From contig LFCL01000021.1 of the NCBI GenBank assembly GCA_001189105.1, positions 1-33,611 on the forward strand: a stretch of DNA of 33,611 nucleotides, in the 5' to 3' direction. A model generated the notes under the pieces. It worked only from the letters and a program-made list of their open reading frames with translations. It searched no databases and was not told the origin of the DNA. Source of the stretch: Parcubacteria bacterium C7867-002. GTDB lineage: Bacteria; Patescibacteriota; Minisyncoccia; Phycocordibacterales; PALSA-1337. Both the position numbers and the translations under genes were made by a program. This document shows positions 15,223 through 22,492 of this stretch, one piece after another. Each line of letters starts with the position of its first letter. Position 1 is the first letter of the stretch.

Positions 15223-16038
15223 ATGTCCACAATTCTCTCTGGTCGTACAGTTCGCGATGCTATTGTCCCTGAGCTCGTCCGTCGGGTTCAGGCTCTTTCG
15301 TGTGAACCAACACTTGCCATCATTCAAGTGGGTGATCGGCCAGATTCAACCTCATTTATCGGGGCAAAGAAAAAGTTTGCCCAACAGATCGGTATACAGG
15401 AAAAACATATTCAAGTTCCGAGTTCTATTTCAGAAAAAGAACTTATTTCTATCATACATGAATGTAATGCAGACGATTCTCTTCATGCCATCATTGTGCA
15501 GTTACCATTGCCTGAGCATATCGATCGTACAGCAATTATCGAAGCTATTAGTCCTACAAAAGATGCCGATGGTCTGACGTCGGGTGCCTTGGTAATGCCT
15601 GCAACCGCTCGAGGTATTCGTGAGTTACTCCATTTTTATCACCTGTCACTTCAGGAAAAAAAGGTCACTGTCGTAGGACGCTCGCTTCTGGTGGGGAAGC
15701 CAGTGGCGGACATGTGTCGCACAGAAGGAGCGATCGTCACCGTGTGTCACAAAGGGTCAATTGATATCATGAAAGAAATAGCTGCAGCCGACGTTTTAAT
15801 TGTGGCAGCAGGAAAAGAAGGGTTGGTGGGAAGGGAACAGGTACGTCAGGGTCAGGTTGTGATTGATGTCGGTATTAACAAAACACAAGATCATCGTGTG
15901 GTCGGAGATGTTGATTTTGAGCATGTGAGAGACGTTGTCACAGCGATAACTCCCGTTCCTGGGGGAGTAGGACCGATGACGGTCTGTGCATTGTTTGAGA
16001 ACGTGGTGGATCTGTGTGAGAGGTATGTGAAGCAGTAG
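15223..16038 (+). CDS. folD: Bifunctional methylene-THF dehydrogenase/cyclohydrolase
   Basis: 271 residues. FolD interconverts 5,10-methylene-, methenyl- and 10-formyl-tetrahydrofolate with NADP. Motifs: STSFIGAKKKFA, which carries the catalytic Lys (the usual Tyr of the motif is Phe here), IVQLPLPEHID, PTKDADGLTSG, the nucleotide-binding GRSLLVGKPVA, and the C-terminal PVPGGVGPMT. It starts 3 bases after the methyltransferase stop, so the two are cotranscribed. With glyA, DHFR and thyA nearby it supplies one-carbon units for dTMP. Confidence 0.95.
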   Translation: MSTILSGRTVRDAIVPELVRRVQALSCEPTLAIIQVGDRPDSTSFIGAKKKFAQQIGIQEKHIQVPSSISEKELISIIHECNADDSLHAIIVQLPLPEHIDRTAIIEAISPTKDADGLTSGALVMPATARGIRELLHFYHLSLQEKKVTVVGRSLLVGKPVADMCRTEGAIVTVCHKGSIDIMKEIAAADVLIVAAGKEGLVGREQVRQGQVVIDVGINKTQDHRVVGDVDFEHVRDVVTAITPVPGGVGPMTVCALFENVVDLCERYVKQ

Positions 16039-16087
16039 TTTCGTATATAATAAGGTATTATCGATACATTAATACATAAAAACATTT

Positions 16088-16882
16088 ATGAGTATTCAAG
16101 AAAAAGTTTGGAAAACAGGGATGTGGGTCGGAGTGTTACTCGCTGTCTTTTTGGCAGTGGTATCTATTAAGGAATTGAAGTCTATTGCCTATGTAGGCAA
16201 GGATACGCCAATCATGAACAGTATTTCTGTGAATGGTAAGGGTGAAGAGGTGAGTATTCCTGACATTGCAACGTTCTCCTTTAGTGTAACGGAAACCGAT
16301 AAGCAGGTTGCGGTTGCTCAGGAAGCCGCCACCAAGCGCATCAATACAGCTCTTGCTGCGGTGCGTGCGGCAGGGGTTGCAGAGAAGGATATAAAAACAA
16401 CTTCCTACAGTATCAATCCTCATTATGAATATGAGCAAGGTATTTGTACGGCATTGCGTTGTGGACCAGGTAAAAATGTCCTTACAGGTTACGATGTGAG
16501 TCAGGCTGTCGAAGTGAAGATCCGTGATTTAGCCAAGGCAGGGGAGATATTCAGTACCATCGGTGGTCTTGGTGTTGATAATGTAAATAATCTTGCATTT
16601 TCAATCGACGATATTGAAGCGGTCAAAGCTAAGGCTCGTGCCAAGGCGATTGCCAATGCCCAAGCAAAGGCAGATGAACTCTCGAAGCAGCTCGGTGTTC
16701 GTCTTGTCCGCATCATGAGTTTCTATGACTCGAGTGATGATATGAATCCATACTACTATGGTCGTGGCGGGGATATGATGGAAGTTTCTGCAGTAAAGAA
16801 TCAGGCTGCTCCATCTCCAGAAATTCCAACAGGAGAGCAGGAGATTGTCTCGAAAGTAACCGTTACGTACGAGATTCGTTAA
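16088..16882 (+). CDS. SIMPL-domain (DUF541) exported protein
   Basis: 264 residues: an N-terminal membrane anchor (about 12-28), then a SIMPL/DUF541 domain, recognised by ISVNGKGEEVSIPDIATFSFSV near the start, YSINPHYEYEQG in the middle, and KAKADELSKQLGVRLVRIMSF followed by the closing VSKVTVTYEIR strand. Such proteins (BP26, YggE) form ring-shaped oligomers at the envelope; the function is not settled, with stress protection proposed for YggE. An upstream TATAAT at about 16045 would give a leader of some 35 bases without a Shine-Dalgarno sequence. A strong terminator follows. Confidence 0.9.
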   Translation: MSIQEKVWKTGMWVGVLLAVFLAVVSIKELKSIAYVGKDTPIMNSISVNGKGEEVSIPDIATFSFSVTETDKQVAVAQEAATKRINTALAAVRAAGVAEKDIKTTSYSINPHYEYEQGICTALRCGPGKNVLTGYDVSQAVEVKIRDLAKAGEIFSTIGGLGVDNVNNLAFSIDDIEAVKAKARAKAIANAQAKADELSKQLGVRLVRIMSFYDSSDDMNPYYYGRGGDMMEVSAVKNQAAPSPEIPTGEQEIVSKVTVTYEIR

Positions 16883-16910
16883 AGAAGGGGTGGATTAAGA
16901 ATAAAGAACA

Positions 16911-16946
16911 AAAATACCGTGAGATACTATATCTCACGGTATTTTT
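16911..16946 (+). terminator. Intrinsic terminator after the SIMPL gene
   Basis: A 15-bp perfect stem (AAATACCGTGAGATA and its complement) with loop CTA, ending in T residues. The A-run on the other side could also let it work in reverse. Confidence 0.88.
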
Positions 16947-16980
16947 GAATCTCCCTGGCCTATCCTTGGAGTTCAGCCGC

Positions 16981-17040
16981 TTGACTTCTGTCCTATAACC
17001 GTGATATCTTATACGTATCAATCCCCCCGAGGGGTTTTTT
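16981..17040 (+). promoter_or_regulatory. secE operon promoter and terminator-like leader hairpin
   Basis: TTGACT at 16981 is followed 17-18 bases later by ATATCT/TATCTT, a plausible promoter. Downstream, before secE, CCCC-CCGA-GGGG (17023-17034) runs into TTTTTT (17035-17040). This is the form of an intrinsic terminator, placed between promoter and first gene. It could attenuate the secE-nusG-rplK operon, or end a short transcript from upstream. Confidence 0.5.
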
Positions 17041-17059
17041 AATAAAAGACAATTCTACG

Positions 17060-17236
17060 ATGAAACTCACTGAATACATTAGACAAACCCAGGTTGAAAT
17101 GAGTCATGTCAATTGGCCCAACCGCAGTCAGACAATAAAGTTTACGATCATGGTTATCGCTGTGTCAGTTGCTACTGCTATCCTCTTGGGAGTTGCCGAC
17201 TTTGTCTTCTCGAAATTGCTCACATTACTTTTCTAA
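17060..17236 (+). CDS. secE: Preprotein translocase subunit SecE
   Basis: 58 residues, the short single-span form of SecE. It has an amphipathic segment with the conserved VEMSHVNWPNRSQT motif (E-x-x-x-V-x-WP), followed by one transmembrane helix (FTIMVIAVSVATAILLGVADFVFS). SecE clamps SecY in the protein-conducting channel. The gene sits just upstream of nusG, the classical secE-nusG-rplK order. It starts at the ATG at 17060 with no Shine-Dalgarno sequence and ends 4 bases before nusG. Confidence 0.94.
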   Translation: MKLTEYIRQTQVEMSHVNWPNRSQTIKFTIMVIAVSVATAILLGVADFVFSKLLTLLF

Positions 17237-17240
17237 TATC

Positions 17241-17786
17241 ATGTCAAAACAACAGTCAACAGGGGAGCGCAATTGGTACGCCATTCATACCTATGCTGGC
17301 TATGAAAACGCAGTTGCCCGTAACCTCAAACAACGTATCGAATCTCTCGGCATGGAAGACCGCATTTTTAATGTAATCGTACCAACTGAAAAGACCATTA
17401 AGATCAAAGGAGGCAAGCGTGTCGAGGAAGAAGAAAAGATTTACCCAGGATACGTCTTGGTGGAAATGATCGTTAACGACGATTCGTGGTACGTTGTGCG
17501 TAACACACCTCGCGTTACTGGTTTCGTAGGTGCAGGAGTATCTCCAGTTCCGATCGATGTAAAGGATTTGGAGTCTCTCTTCGCTCGTATGTCCAAGGGC
17601 GATGTTCAGCACACCATCGACCTTTCTCAGGGTGACCTTGTGAAGGTAAGTGATGGTCCATTTAAGGACTTTGAAGGGAAGGTAAGTGAGATCGACACTC
17701 AGCGTGGCAAGGTCAAAGTACTTGTCTCGATGTTCGGTCGCGAAACTCCAGTCGAATTGGATTTCTTGCAAGTAAAGAAGGTTTAA
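17241..17786 (+). CDS. nusG: Transcription elongation/antitermination factor NusG
   Basis: 181 residues. The N-terminal NGN domain starts NWYAIHTYAGYENAVARNL and carries EKIYPGYVLVEM and the NTPRVTGFVG turn. The C-terminal KOW domain has GDLVKVSDGPFKDFEGKVSEID and ends FGRETPVELDFLQVKKV. NusG binds the RNA polymerase clamp and links it to Rho or ribosomal S10. The start is the ATG at 17241, 4 bases after the secE stop; further upstream in-frame codons would overlap secE. Confidence 0.97.
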   Translation: MSKQQSTGERNWYAIHTYAGYENAVARNLKQRIESLGMEDRIFNVIVPTEKTIKIKGGKRVEEEEKIYPGYVLVEMIVNDDSWYVVRNTPRVTGFVGAGVSPVPIDVKDLESLFARMSKGDVQHTIDLSQGDLVKVSDGPFKDFEGKVSEIDTQRGKVKVLVSMFGRETPVELDFLQVKKV

Positions 17787-17806
17787 TGTAACATCTCAGA
17801 ACTACT

Positions 17807-18229
17807 ATGGCCAAGAAAATCATCAAAAAAGTAAAGGTTATCGCACCAGCAGGCAAAGCTACCCCAGCTCCTCCACTTGGTCCTACACTCGGTCAGGCCG
17901 GAGTTAACATTGGTGATTTCACCAAAAAGTTCAACGACGCTACCAAAGACAAGATGGGAGACATGATCCCCGTGGTTATCACTGTCTACGATGATCGTTC
18001 ATACGATTTCGTTCTCAAGACTCCTCCTACTTCTAGCCTCATCCTCAAGGCTATCAAGAAAGACAAAGGTTCAGGCAAGCCAAACCTCACAAAGGTTGGA
18101 ACACTCTCAAAGGCAGACCTCAAGGGTATTGCCGAACGAAAGATGCCAGACCTCAATGCAAACGATATTGATGCAGCAATGAAGATCGTTGCGGGTACAG
18201 CAAGACAGATGGGGGTGGACGTTAAATAA
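17807..18229 (+). CDS. rplK: Ribosomal protein uL11
   Basis: 140 residues, the usual length. L11 and 23S rRNA form the GTPase-associated centre. Motifs: [58 protein letters not shown] and the C-terminal [15 protein letters not shown]. It follows nusG as in most bacteria. A terminator comes next and rplA (uL1) is absent; the following gene is an opposing DHFR. Loss of uL1 from this position fits a Parcubacteria sub-group. Confidence 0.97.
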   Translation: MAKKIIKKVKVIAPAGKATPAPPLGPTLGQAGVNIGDFTKKFNDATKDKMGDMIPVVITVYDDRSYDFVLKTPPTSSLILKAIKKDKGSGKPNLTKVGTLSKADLKGIAERKMPDLNANDIDAAMKIVAGTARQMGVDVK

Positions 18230-18240
18230 ATATCTCAGAA

Positions 18241-18275
18241 ATAAAATCCCGCATCACATGATGCGGGATTTTATT
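18241..18275 (+). terminator. Bidirectional terminator between rplK and the DHFR gene
   Basis: ATAAAATCCCGCATC and its complement form a near-perfect palindrome with A-run and T-run flanks. It would serve both rplK (+) and the convergent DHFR gene (-). Confidence 0.88.
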
Positions 18276-18284
18276 TATTTGTAA

Positions 18285-18791
18285 CTACTTCGCTGTCCCC
18301 GAATGATCAACCGAATATTCCAAAAGCAGGGCACCACTCTCGGTTTGTCCGCAAGCCACCAGTTTCAGGTGTGCTGCCATTTCTTCATTAAATAAACGAA
18401 TACCTTTGCCAAAGACAATAGGCTCTATCGTGAGATATAGGGTATCAACCAGCTTTGCCTTCATGAACATGGTGTAGATGTGAGAGCCTCCACAAATCGC
18501 CACTTCTTTGAATCCGCGCTCCTTGAGTTCGGTGAGGAGATCGTGCGGATTTTTTTGAGTTATTTCAGCACCTTCAAATGTCTTGGATTTTGAGTAGACA
18601 ATATTTACCCGTTCTTTGAGAGGACGAGGAAGTGTGGTGTAGGTAGTTGAACCCATGACTACAACTCCAGCACGCTTGGTGAGTTCAACAAAACGACGCT
18701 TGTCTTCCTTTCCGGTCCACAAAGCAGCATGTTTTTCGTCCCGGGCAATATATCCGTCTGCGGAGACTGCGGCGATAATAAAGGTTTTCAT
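18285..18791 (-). CDS. Dihydrofolate reductase family protein
   Basis: 168 residues: FIIAAVSADGYIAR at the N-terminus, WTGKEDKRRFVELTKRAGVVVMGSTTY, then the VAICGGSHIYTMFM segment and the C-terminal VDTLYLTIEPIVFGKGIRLF. This is the DHFR/RibD_C fold. It probably regenerates tetrahydrofolate after thymidylate synthesis, since thyA, folD and glyA are nearby; a RibD-like deazaflavin or riboflavin role is the alternative. A TGCTACAAT box ends 6 bases before its ATG (leaderless). Confidence 0.88.
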   Translation of the reverse strand: MKTFIIAAVSADGYIARDEKHAALWTGKEDKRRFVELTKRAGVVVMGSTTYTTLPRPLKERVNIVYSKSKTFEGAEITQKNPHDLLTELKERGFKEVAICGGSHIYTMFMKAKLVDTLYLTIEPIVFGKGIRLFNEEMAAHLKLVACGQTESGALLLEYSVDHSGTAK

Positions 18792-18797
18792 ACAAGT

Positions 18798-18806
18798 ATT
18801 GTAGCA
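18798..18806 (-). promoter_or_regulatory. Extended -10 promoter of the DHFR gene
   Basis: TGCTACAAT on the minus strand, with 6 bases before the ATG at 18791; leaderless arrangement. Confidence 0.65.
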
Positions 18807-18850
18807 TGTCAGGTGATGTGATAAGTTAGAAGAACATTACCTAAACCATC

Positions 18851-19474
18851 ATGACCAGTAAAGGATTTTTCACTAACGGGGGTATATTCGGACAAGGATC
18901 AAATTTTAATGATCGTTTTATTGCTGATTACAAACATCTCAAGAAAATCATCGATCATTGTAAGGGAATTGGCTTAAAAATTGTTCTTACACAAGGTACA
19001 TATGACATGGTACACATTGGCCATGCTCGATATTTCGAAGAGGCAAAGAAGCACGGGGATTTGTTGGTGGTTGGGGTAGATAGCGACAAGAAGGTTCGTG
19101 CCCGTAAAGGCCCTGATCGTCCCCTTGTGCCGGAAAAAGAGCGTTTAGAAATGGTTACCCATTTGCGTCCAGTAGATATTGTTACCATTAAAGAAGTCGA
19201 TATGCCTCAGTGGGCTTTGATACGCATGATCCAACCAGATGTTCTTATTGTGACGCAGGAAACGGTAGAAAAATATGGCAAAGCAAAAATGGCCGAAATG
19301 AAAAAACTATGCGGCGAGGTGAAGATTTTGGAACCACGCGCTACAACATCCACAAGTGCCAAGATTCGCCTGATGCAACTCAAGCTTGCAAAGAGGTTCG
19401 AAAAAGCGATTGTTCCTCGGTTGGCAGATATGATCAGTGATGCATTGGGTCATACGGTACCAAAGAAAAAATAA
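18851..19474 (+). CDS. Cytidylyltransferase-like (RfaE-C/HldE-like) nucleotidyltransferase
   Basis: 207 residues of the class I-like nucleotidyltransferase superfamily. It has TQGTYDMVHIGHARYFEEAKKHGD with the HIGH-type motif (VHIGH), VGVDSDKKVRARKGPDRPLVPEKERLEMV, and a C-terminal TSTSAKIRLM, which replaces the ISTT-x-I-x-R-type motif. Relatives join a nucleotide to a sugar phosphate, choline-like alcohol or coenzyme precursor; the substrate cannot be read here. The gene is followed after 4 bases by a dCMP-deaminase-like gene, so the pair may act together. The start context lacks a Shine-Dalgarno sequence. Confidence 0.82.
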   Translation: MTSKGFFTNGGIFGQGSNFNDRFIADYKHLKKIIDHCKGIGLKIVLTQGTYDMVHIGHARYFEEAKKHGDLLVVGVDSDKKVRARKGPDRPLVPEKERLEMVTHLRPVDIVTIKEVDMPQWALIRMIQPDVLIVTQETVEKYGKAKMAEMKKLCGEVKILEPRATTSTSAKIRLMQLKLAKRFEKAIVPRLADMISDALGHTVPKKK

Positions 19475-19478
19475 TATA

Positions 19479-20351
19479 GTGATAAAAAAAGAAAATAAAA
19501 ATAAAAAGATAATTATTGCCTACATACCCATTTTCCATGATGGCTACAGACATTTTTTGGGACGCCATACCGATGTTGATATAATGTACGTACTTCATAT
19601 CGATGTTATTAGTAAGTTTAGATATTTAGTGAAAGATATCAGAGCAATTCTACCAGGAATTACGCAGGTTATTGTTCAAGCTCTTAATTATTTTGAGTCT
19701 GTAAAATTAATTAAAGAAGAGGATCTTAAACAGATAGCCCTCCAAGGGCATACTATAATCATGCCTGACGAAGATGTTATGCATGAATTGAAGAATGAAT
19801 ATTTTCCAAATGCAAATGTGATTTTTGATACGACCTTTTTGAGGTGGGATAAGAATAATTCTCTCAGTAAAAAAGAAGTTGCATTCGATGGGATTGTTTC
19901 AGTTAAGGAAAAGGATAAAACTATAATCACGGAACTTACCAAGCTTGCGGAAAAAAGTTCAGATTGGTGGAGGCAAGTCGGTGCGGCTGTAGTAAAAGAT
20001 AATAAGGTTATTTTGAAAGCGTATAATCATCACGTACCTTCTGATATGGCACCATATATATATGGTGATCCTCGAGCAAATTTTAATAAAGGCATACATG
20101 TTGAACTTTCATCTGCTATTCATGCCGAAGCTAGTCTTATTGCGGAGGCCGCCTCAAAAGGTGTTTCATTGGAAGGGACTTCGATGTATGTTACAACTTT
20201 CCCATGTCCTTCATGTGCCAAATTGATTGCATATGCAGGCATTAAAAAAATTTATTATGCAGAAGGGTATTCAATGTTAGATGGAGAGAGTGTATTAAAA
20301 GAGAGGGGAGTTGAATTATTTTTTGTTGACACAAAAAGTGGTACAGAGTAG
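19479..20351 (+). CDS. dCMP deaminase-like protein with an extra N-terminal domain
   Basis: About 290 residues from a GTG at 19479, which follows the previous stop by 4 bases; an in-frame ATG at 19437 would overlap that gene. The C-terminal half is a zinc cytidine/deoxycytidylate deaminase: HAEA (about 215-218) supplies the zinc His and catalytic Glu, and PCPSC (242-246) the two zinc Cys. It would turn dCMP into dUMP for thymidylate synthase. The first 145 residues (KKIIIAYIPIFHDGYRHFLG at the start) form an additional alpha/beta domain that I do not recognise. The gene is visibly more A+T-rich than its neighbours. Confidence 0.85.
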   Translation: MIKKENKNKKIIIAYIPIFHDGYRHFLGRHTDVDIMYVLHIDVISKFRYLVKDIRAILPGITQVIVQALNYFESVKLIKEEDLKQIALQGHTIIMPDEDVMHELKNEYFPNANVIFDTTFLRWDKNNSLSKKEVAFDGIVSVKEKDKTIITELTKLAEKSSDWWRQVGAAVVKDNKVILKAYNHHVPSDMAPYIYGDPRANFNKGIHVELSSAIHAEASLIAEAASKGVSLEGTSMYVTTFPCPSCAKLIAYAGIKKIYYAEGYSMLDGESVLKERGVELFFVDTKSGTE

Positions 20352-20403
20352 CCTATATTTGAAGTAGAACATTTCACAATTCAACCGTAGAGAAAGGTTT
20401 TTA

Positions 20404-20733
20404 ATGGACACTATTGAACAGGCGACCCAAGCCGTATATACACAATTAAAAGTTCCTGGTGTGAATCAGGATGATATATGGCAATTATTCAATGTCAGTA
20501 ATTGGGACTATTACTGTCTGAAAGTCTCTCAATTGCAATCGGGTGTATGTCCCTTTTGTACACCGGATCCGGAAATAAACGAACTGGTGACAAGGAATTC
20601 TTCCTGGAATGCTTATCGTAACAAGATCGCTCCGCGAAAAGGACAGGAACATCAATGGGTTGTTGTTCTTCGGCGCCACGCGCTGCTCCATGAAAGAGTA
20701 TCGCCTCTCTGGTTGTGCATGGGTCATTCGTGA
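20404..20733 (+). CDS. HIT-like protein, N-terminal part (frame broken)
   Basis: Begins MDTIEQATQAVYTQL and includes a possible zinc pair CPFC, then KIAPRKGQEHQWVVVLRRHALL, which resembles the strand before the HIT domain's helix (HWLVVPKRH-type). After about residue 97 the frame departs from the family and stops at 20733. The family continues one frame over (KEYRLSGCAWVIRDGD at about 20691). Roughly 20 residues, the helix that normally follows, are missing. This start has a possible ribosome-binding site: AGAAAGG lies 6 bases before the ATG, unlike most genes here. Confidence 0.7.
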   Translation: MDTIEQATQAVYTQLKVPGVNQDDIWQLFNVSNWDYYCLKVSQLQSGVCPFCTPDPEINELVTRNSSWNAYRNKIAPRKGQEHQWVVVLRRHALLHERVSPLWLCMGHS

Positions 20734-20989
20734 TGGGGATGCGGTGCATAATGCTAAAAGTGTTCCGCATCTGCACGTCAATATCCATGTACCCACAGGG
20801 ATTGATGATGTCGAGATTACCATCGGTAAATCGCTTGAGAGCATGAAGACTAAGTTACCCGTTCTGCAGGCTTTCGAAAAAATGAGGCTCCTAAAGTTAG
20901 AGGGTCACCCAAACCCTCTTGAAGCTCTGGTGCCTGAGGAGGTCGCTTTGGTAGCCAATAGAATGGGTCCACCCAAGACTGCCAAGTGA
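20609..20989 (+). CDS. HIT-like protein, C-terminal part (frame broken)
   Basis: The second half of the HIT-like gene; only sequence after about 20690 matches the family, so the nominal start at 20609 is not the real one. The nucleotide-binding motif reads HLHVNIH (54-60 in this frame): His54 and the nucleophile-position His56 are there, but the third His is Asn58. A helical C-terminus of about 65 residues follows. HIT proteins hydrolyse or transfer nucleoside phosphates. A terminator follows at 21010. Confidence 0.7.
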   Translation: MLIVTRSLREKDRNINGLLFFGATRCSMKEYRLSGCAWVIRDGDAVHNAKSVPHLHVNIHVPTGIDDVEITIGKSLESMKTKLPVLQAFEKMRLLKLEGHPNPLEALVPEEVALVANRMGPPKTAK

Positions 20990-21009
20990 GTACCGTTTTT
21001 TTCAATTAG

Positions 21010-21039
21010 ACGCTTTGATGTAATGTCAGAGCGTTTTTT
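21010..21039 (+). terminator. Intrinsic terminator after the broken HIT gene
   Basis: ACGCTTTGA-TGTAATG-TCAGAGCGT, a 9-bp stem with one G-T pair, followed by five T. It touches the end of the opposing HIT gene. Confidence 0.82.
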
Positions 21040-21526
21040 AGTGGATTTTAGATTTTTCAGTCTTCTTGTAACTTTTAGGTTGACCAAATTTAAATCTCCA
21101 CGCTTCTTCTGGTCCTAATGTTTCAAGATTTGGTTCTATCAGATGGGCGTGTATGTGTAGAACTGTAGAACCGTAGTTACCGTGTTCAGAAGAGCCAAAA
21201 CGCATTGCTACACCGCCACCCGTCATACCTCTTTCTTTAGTTGCTTCTGCAAACATTTCAAACAGCTCTTTTCCGGCTTCAGGATCCAATTCAGAAAGAT
21301 GTTCTACATGCGTTTTGTGAATTGCGAGCATCTGATGTTTTATGTGCTCATAAGGCCATTGATTATCGGTAAGAATCCAAAACTTTCCCTCTTTGAGAAT
21401 GGGATTTTTGTGATATTTTTCGATATTTTCTCGACAGAAAGGACGAATCTGTTCCATGACAGCACGTTGATCTGCGCGGCGAATAGTTGAGATATTGATG
21501 AATCTGTTTTTTGGATCTTCAGCCAT
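21038..21526 (-). CDS. HIT family (histidine triad) hydrolase
   Basis: 162 residues: EGKFWILTDNQWPYEHIKHQMLAIHKTHVEHLSELDPEAG, then a central helix and GGGVAMRFGSSEHGNYGSTVLHIHAHLIEP with a canonical triad HIHAH (124-128). The intact helix between the H-x-x-H strand and the triad shows what the HIT-like gene at 20404 has lost. HIT enzymes split nucleoside phosphoramidates or dinucleoside polyphosphates. The gene starts 2 bases after the thyA stop, so it is in the thyA operon. Confidence 0.9.
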   Translation of the reverse strand: MAEDPKNRFINISTIRRADQRAVMEQIRPFCRENIEKYHKNPILKEGKFWILTDNQWPYEHIKHQMLAIHKTHVEHLSELDPEAGKELFEMFAEATKERGMTGGGVAMRFGSSEHGNYGSTVLHIHAHLIEPNLETLGPEEAWRFKFGQPKSYKKTEKSKIH

Positions 21527-21528
21527 AT

Positions 21529-22440
21529 TTATATTGCAACCGGAATACCTTTGATTCCAGGATGGGGGTTGTAATCTTCGAGAGTAAAATGATCTTTTCT
21601 AAAATCAAAAAAGTTCTTAACTGACGTATCAATTTTCATAGTTGCAAATGGTCTGGCTTCACGTGCGAGCATTGTTTCTACTGCAGGAATTTGATCCACA
21701 AAGATATGGGCATCCGAGAAACTATGAATAAATTCGTACGGAATAGTATTGGTAACTTGGGCAACCATCATGAGGAGAGCGGCATATTGAACCATGTTGG
21801 AGGGGACACCTACAGGAACATCTCCTGAACGTTGGAACATGTGAAGCGTGAGTTTATTGTCCAATACGCGGAAATGAATCCAGCCATGACACGGACACAC
21901 CACCACCTTTTGTTGTTTGCCAGTTCCACGAATAATGTATTGAGGAATCCAAGGAGTTATGAAATGAGTTTTGAGATGAGGAAATTCTTTGATCTGTTCA
22001 ATAATATTTTGGAATTGATTGTAAGGTTTACCTTCGGCAGTGGGGAAGTCATGGAAAGCTGCTCCGTATGATCCGGGTCCAAGGTCACCTGTTTCCAGAC
22101 CGCGCTTTTTACACTTTTCTTCAGTGACCCACGAGCTCCACCAATGACACCCAAATTCTTCCAATCCTTTTTGGGTTCGAACTCCATTTGCAAACGCACA
22201 AATCTCACCAATCGCTTGTTGCCACACAGTAACAGGTAAACGATCTGACTCTTTTGGTGCCATGTTACGTTCGTTGATGATAGGGAATCCATTTTCCAAT
22301 TTGAAACGAATAGGGGCAGGAGCGATGAGACTTATAGTGTCTACTCCTTGTTGACTGTTAGATCGCTCGCCCTTTTCCAGGATGTCTCTCAGTAATCGTT
22401 GGTACTGACTATCAGGTGTTCGTTGGTCAATAGTTTTCAT
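21529..22440 (-). CDS. thyA: Thymidylate synthase (ThyA type)
   Basis: 303 residues, longer than the usual 264. It makes dTMP from dUMP with methylene-THF. The catalytic Cys is in CPCHGWIHF (Cys184), and the phosphate/pyrimidine loop is QRSGDVPVGVPSN (203-215). The dUMP 3'-OH site reads SDAHIFVDQ, with Phe247 where the E. coli enzyme has Tyr209. The N-terminus (YQRLLRDILEKGERSNSQQGVDT) and NERNMAPK also fit. A TGATATATT box ends 6 bases before the ATG; the promoter is divergent to that of dut. A HIT gene follows in the same operon. Confidence 0.93.
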   Translation of the reverse strand: MKTIDQRTPDSQYQRLLRDILEKGERSNSQQGVDTISLIAPAPIRFKLENGFPIINERNMAPKESDRLPVTVWQQAIGEICAFANGVRTQKGLEEFGCHWWSSWVTEEKCKKRGLETGDLGPGSYGAAFHDFPTAEGKPYNQFQNIIEQIKEFPHLKTHFITPWIPQYIIRGTGKQQKVVVCPCHGWIHFRVLDNKLTLHMFQRSGDVPVGVPSNMVQYAALLMMVAQVTNTIPYEFIHSFSDAHIFVDQIPAVETMLAREARPFATMKIDTSVKNFFDFRKDHFTLEDYNPHPGIKGIPVAI

Positions 22441-22446
22441 GCCACA

Positions 22447-22455
22447 AATATATCA
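22447..22455 (-). promoter_or_regulatory. Extended -10 promoter of thyA
   Basis: TGATATATT on the minus strand, 6 bases before the thyA ATG; divergent with the dut promoter about 30 bases away. Confidence 0.55.
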
Positions 22456-22482
22456 TTTTTATATCGCATTGTCGTGATAAGA

Positions 22483-22488
22483 TACAAT
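22483..22488 (+). promoter_or_regulatory. -10 box of dut
   Basis: TACAAT, 4 bases before a TTG start codon at 22493. The spacing is at the short end, so transcription would begin inside or just at the start codon. Confidence 0.45.
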
Positions 22489-22492
22489 CACT

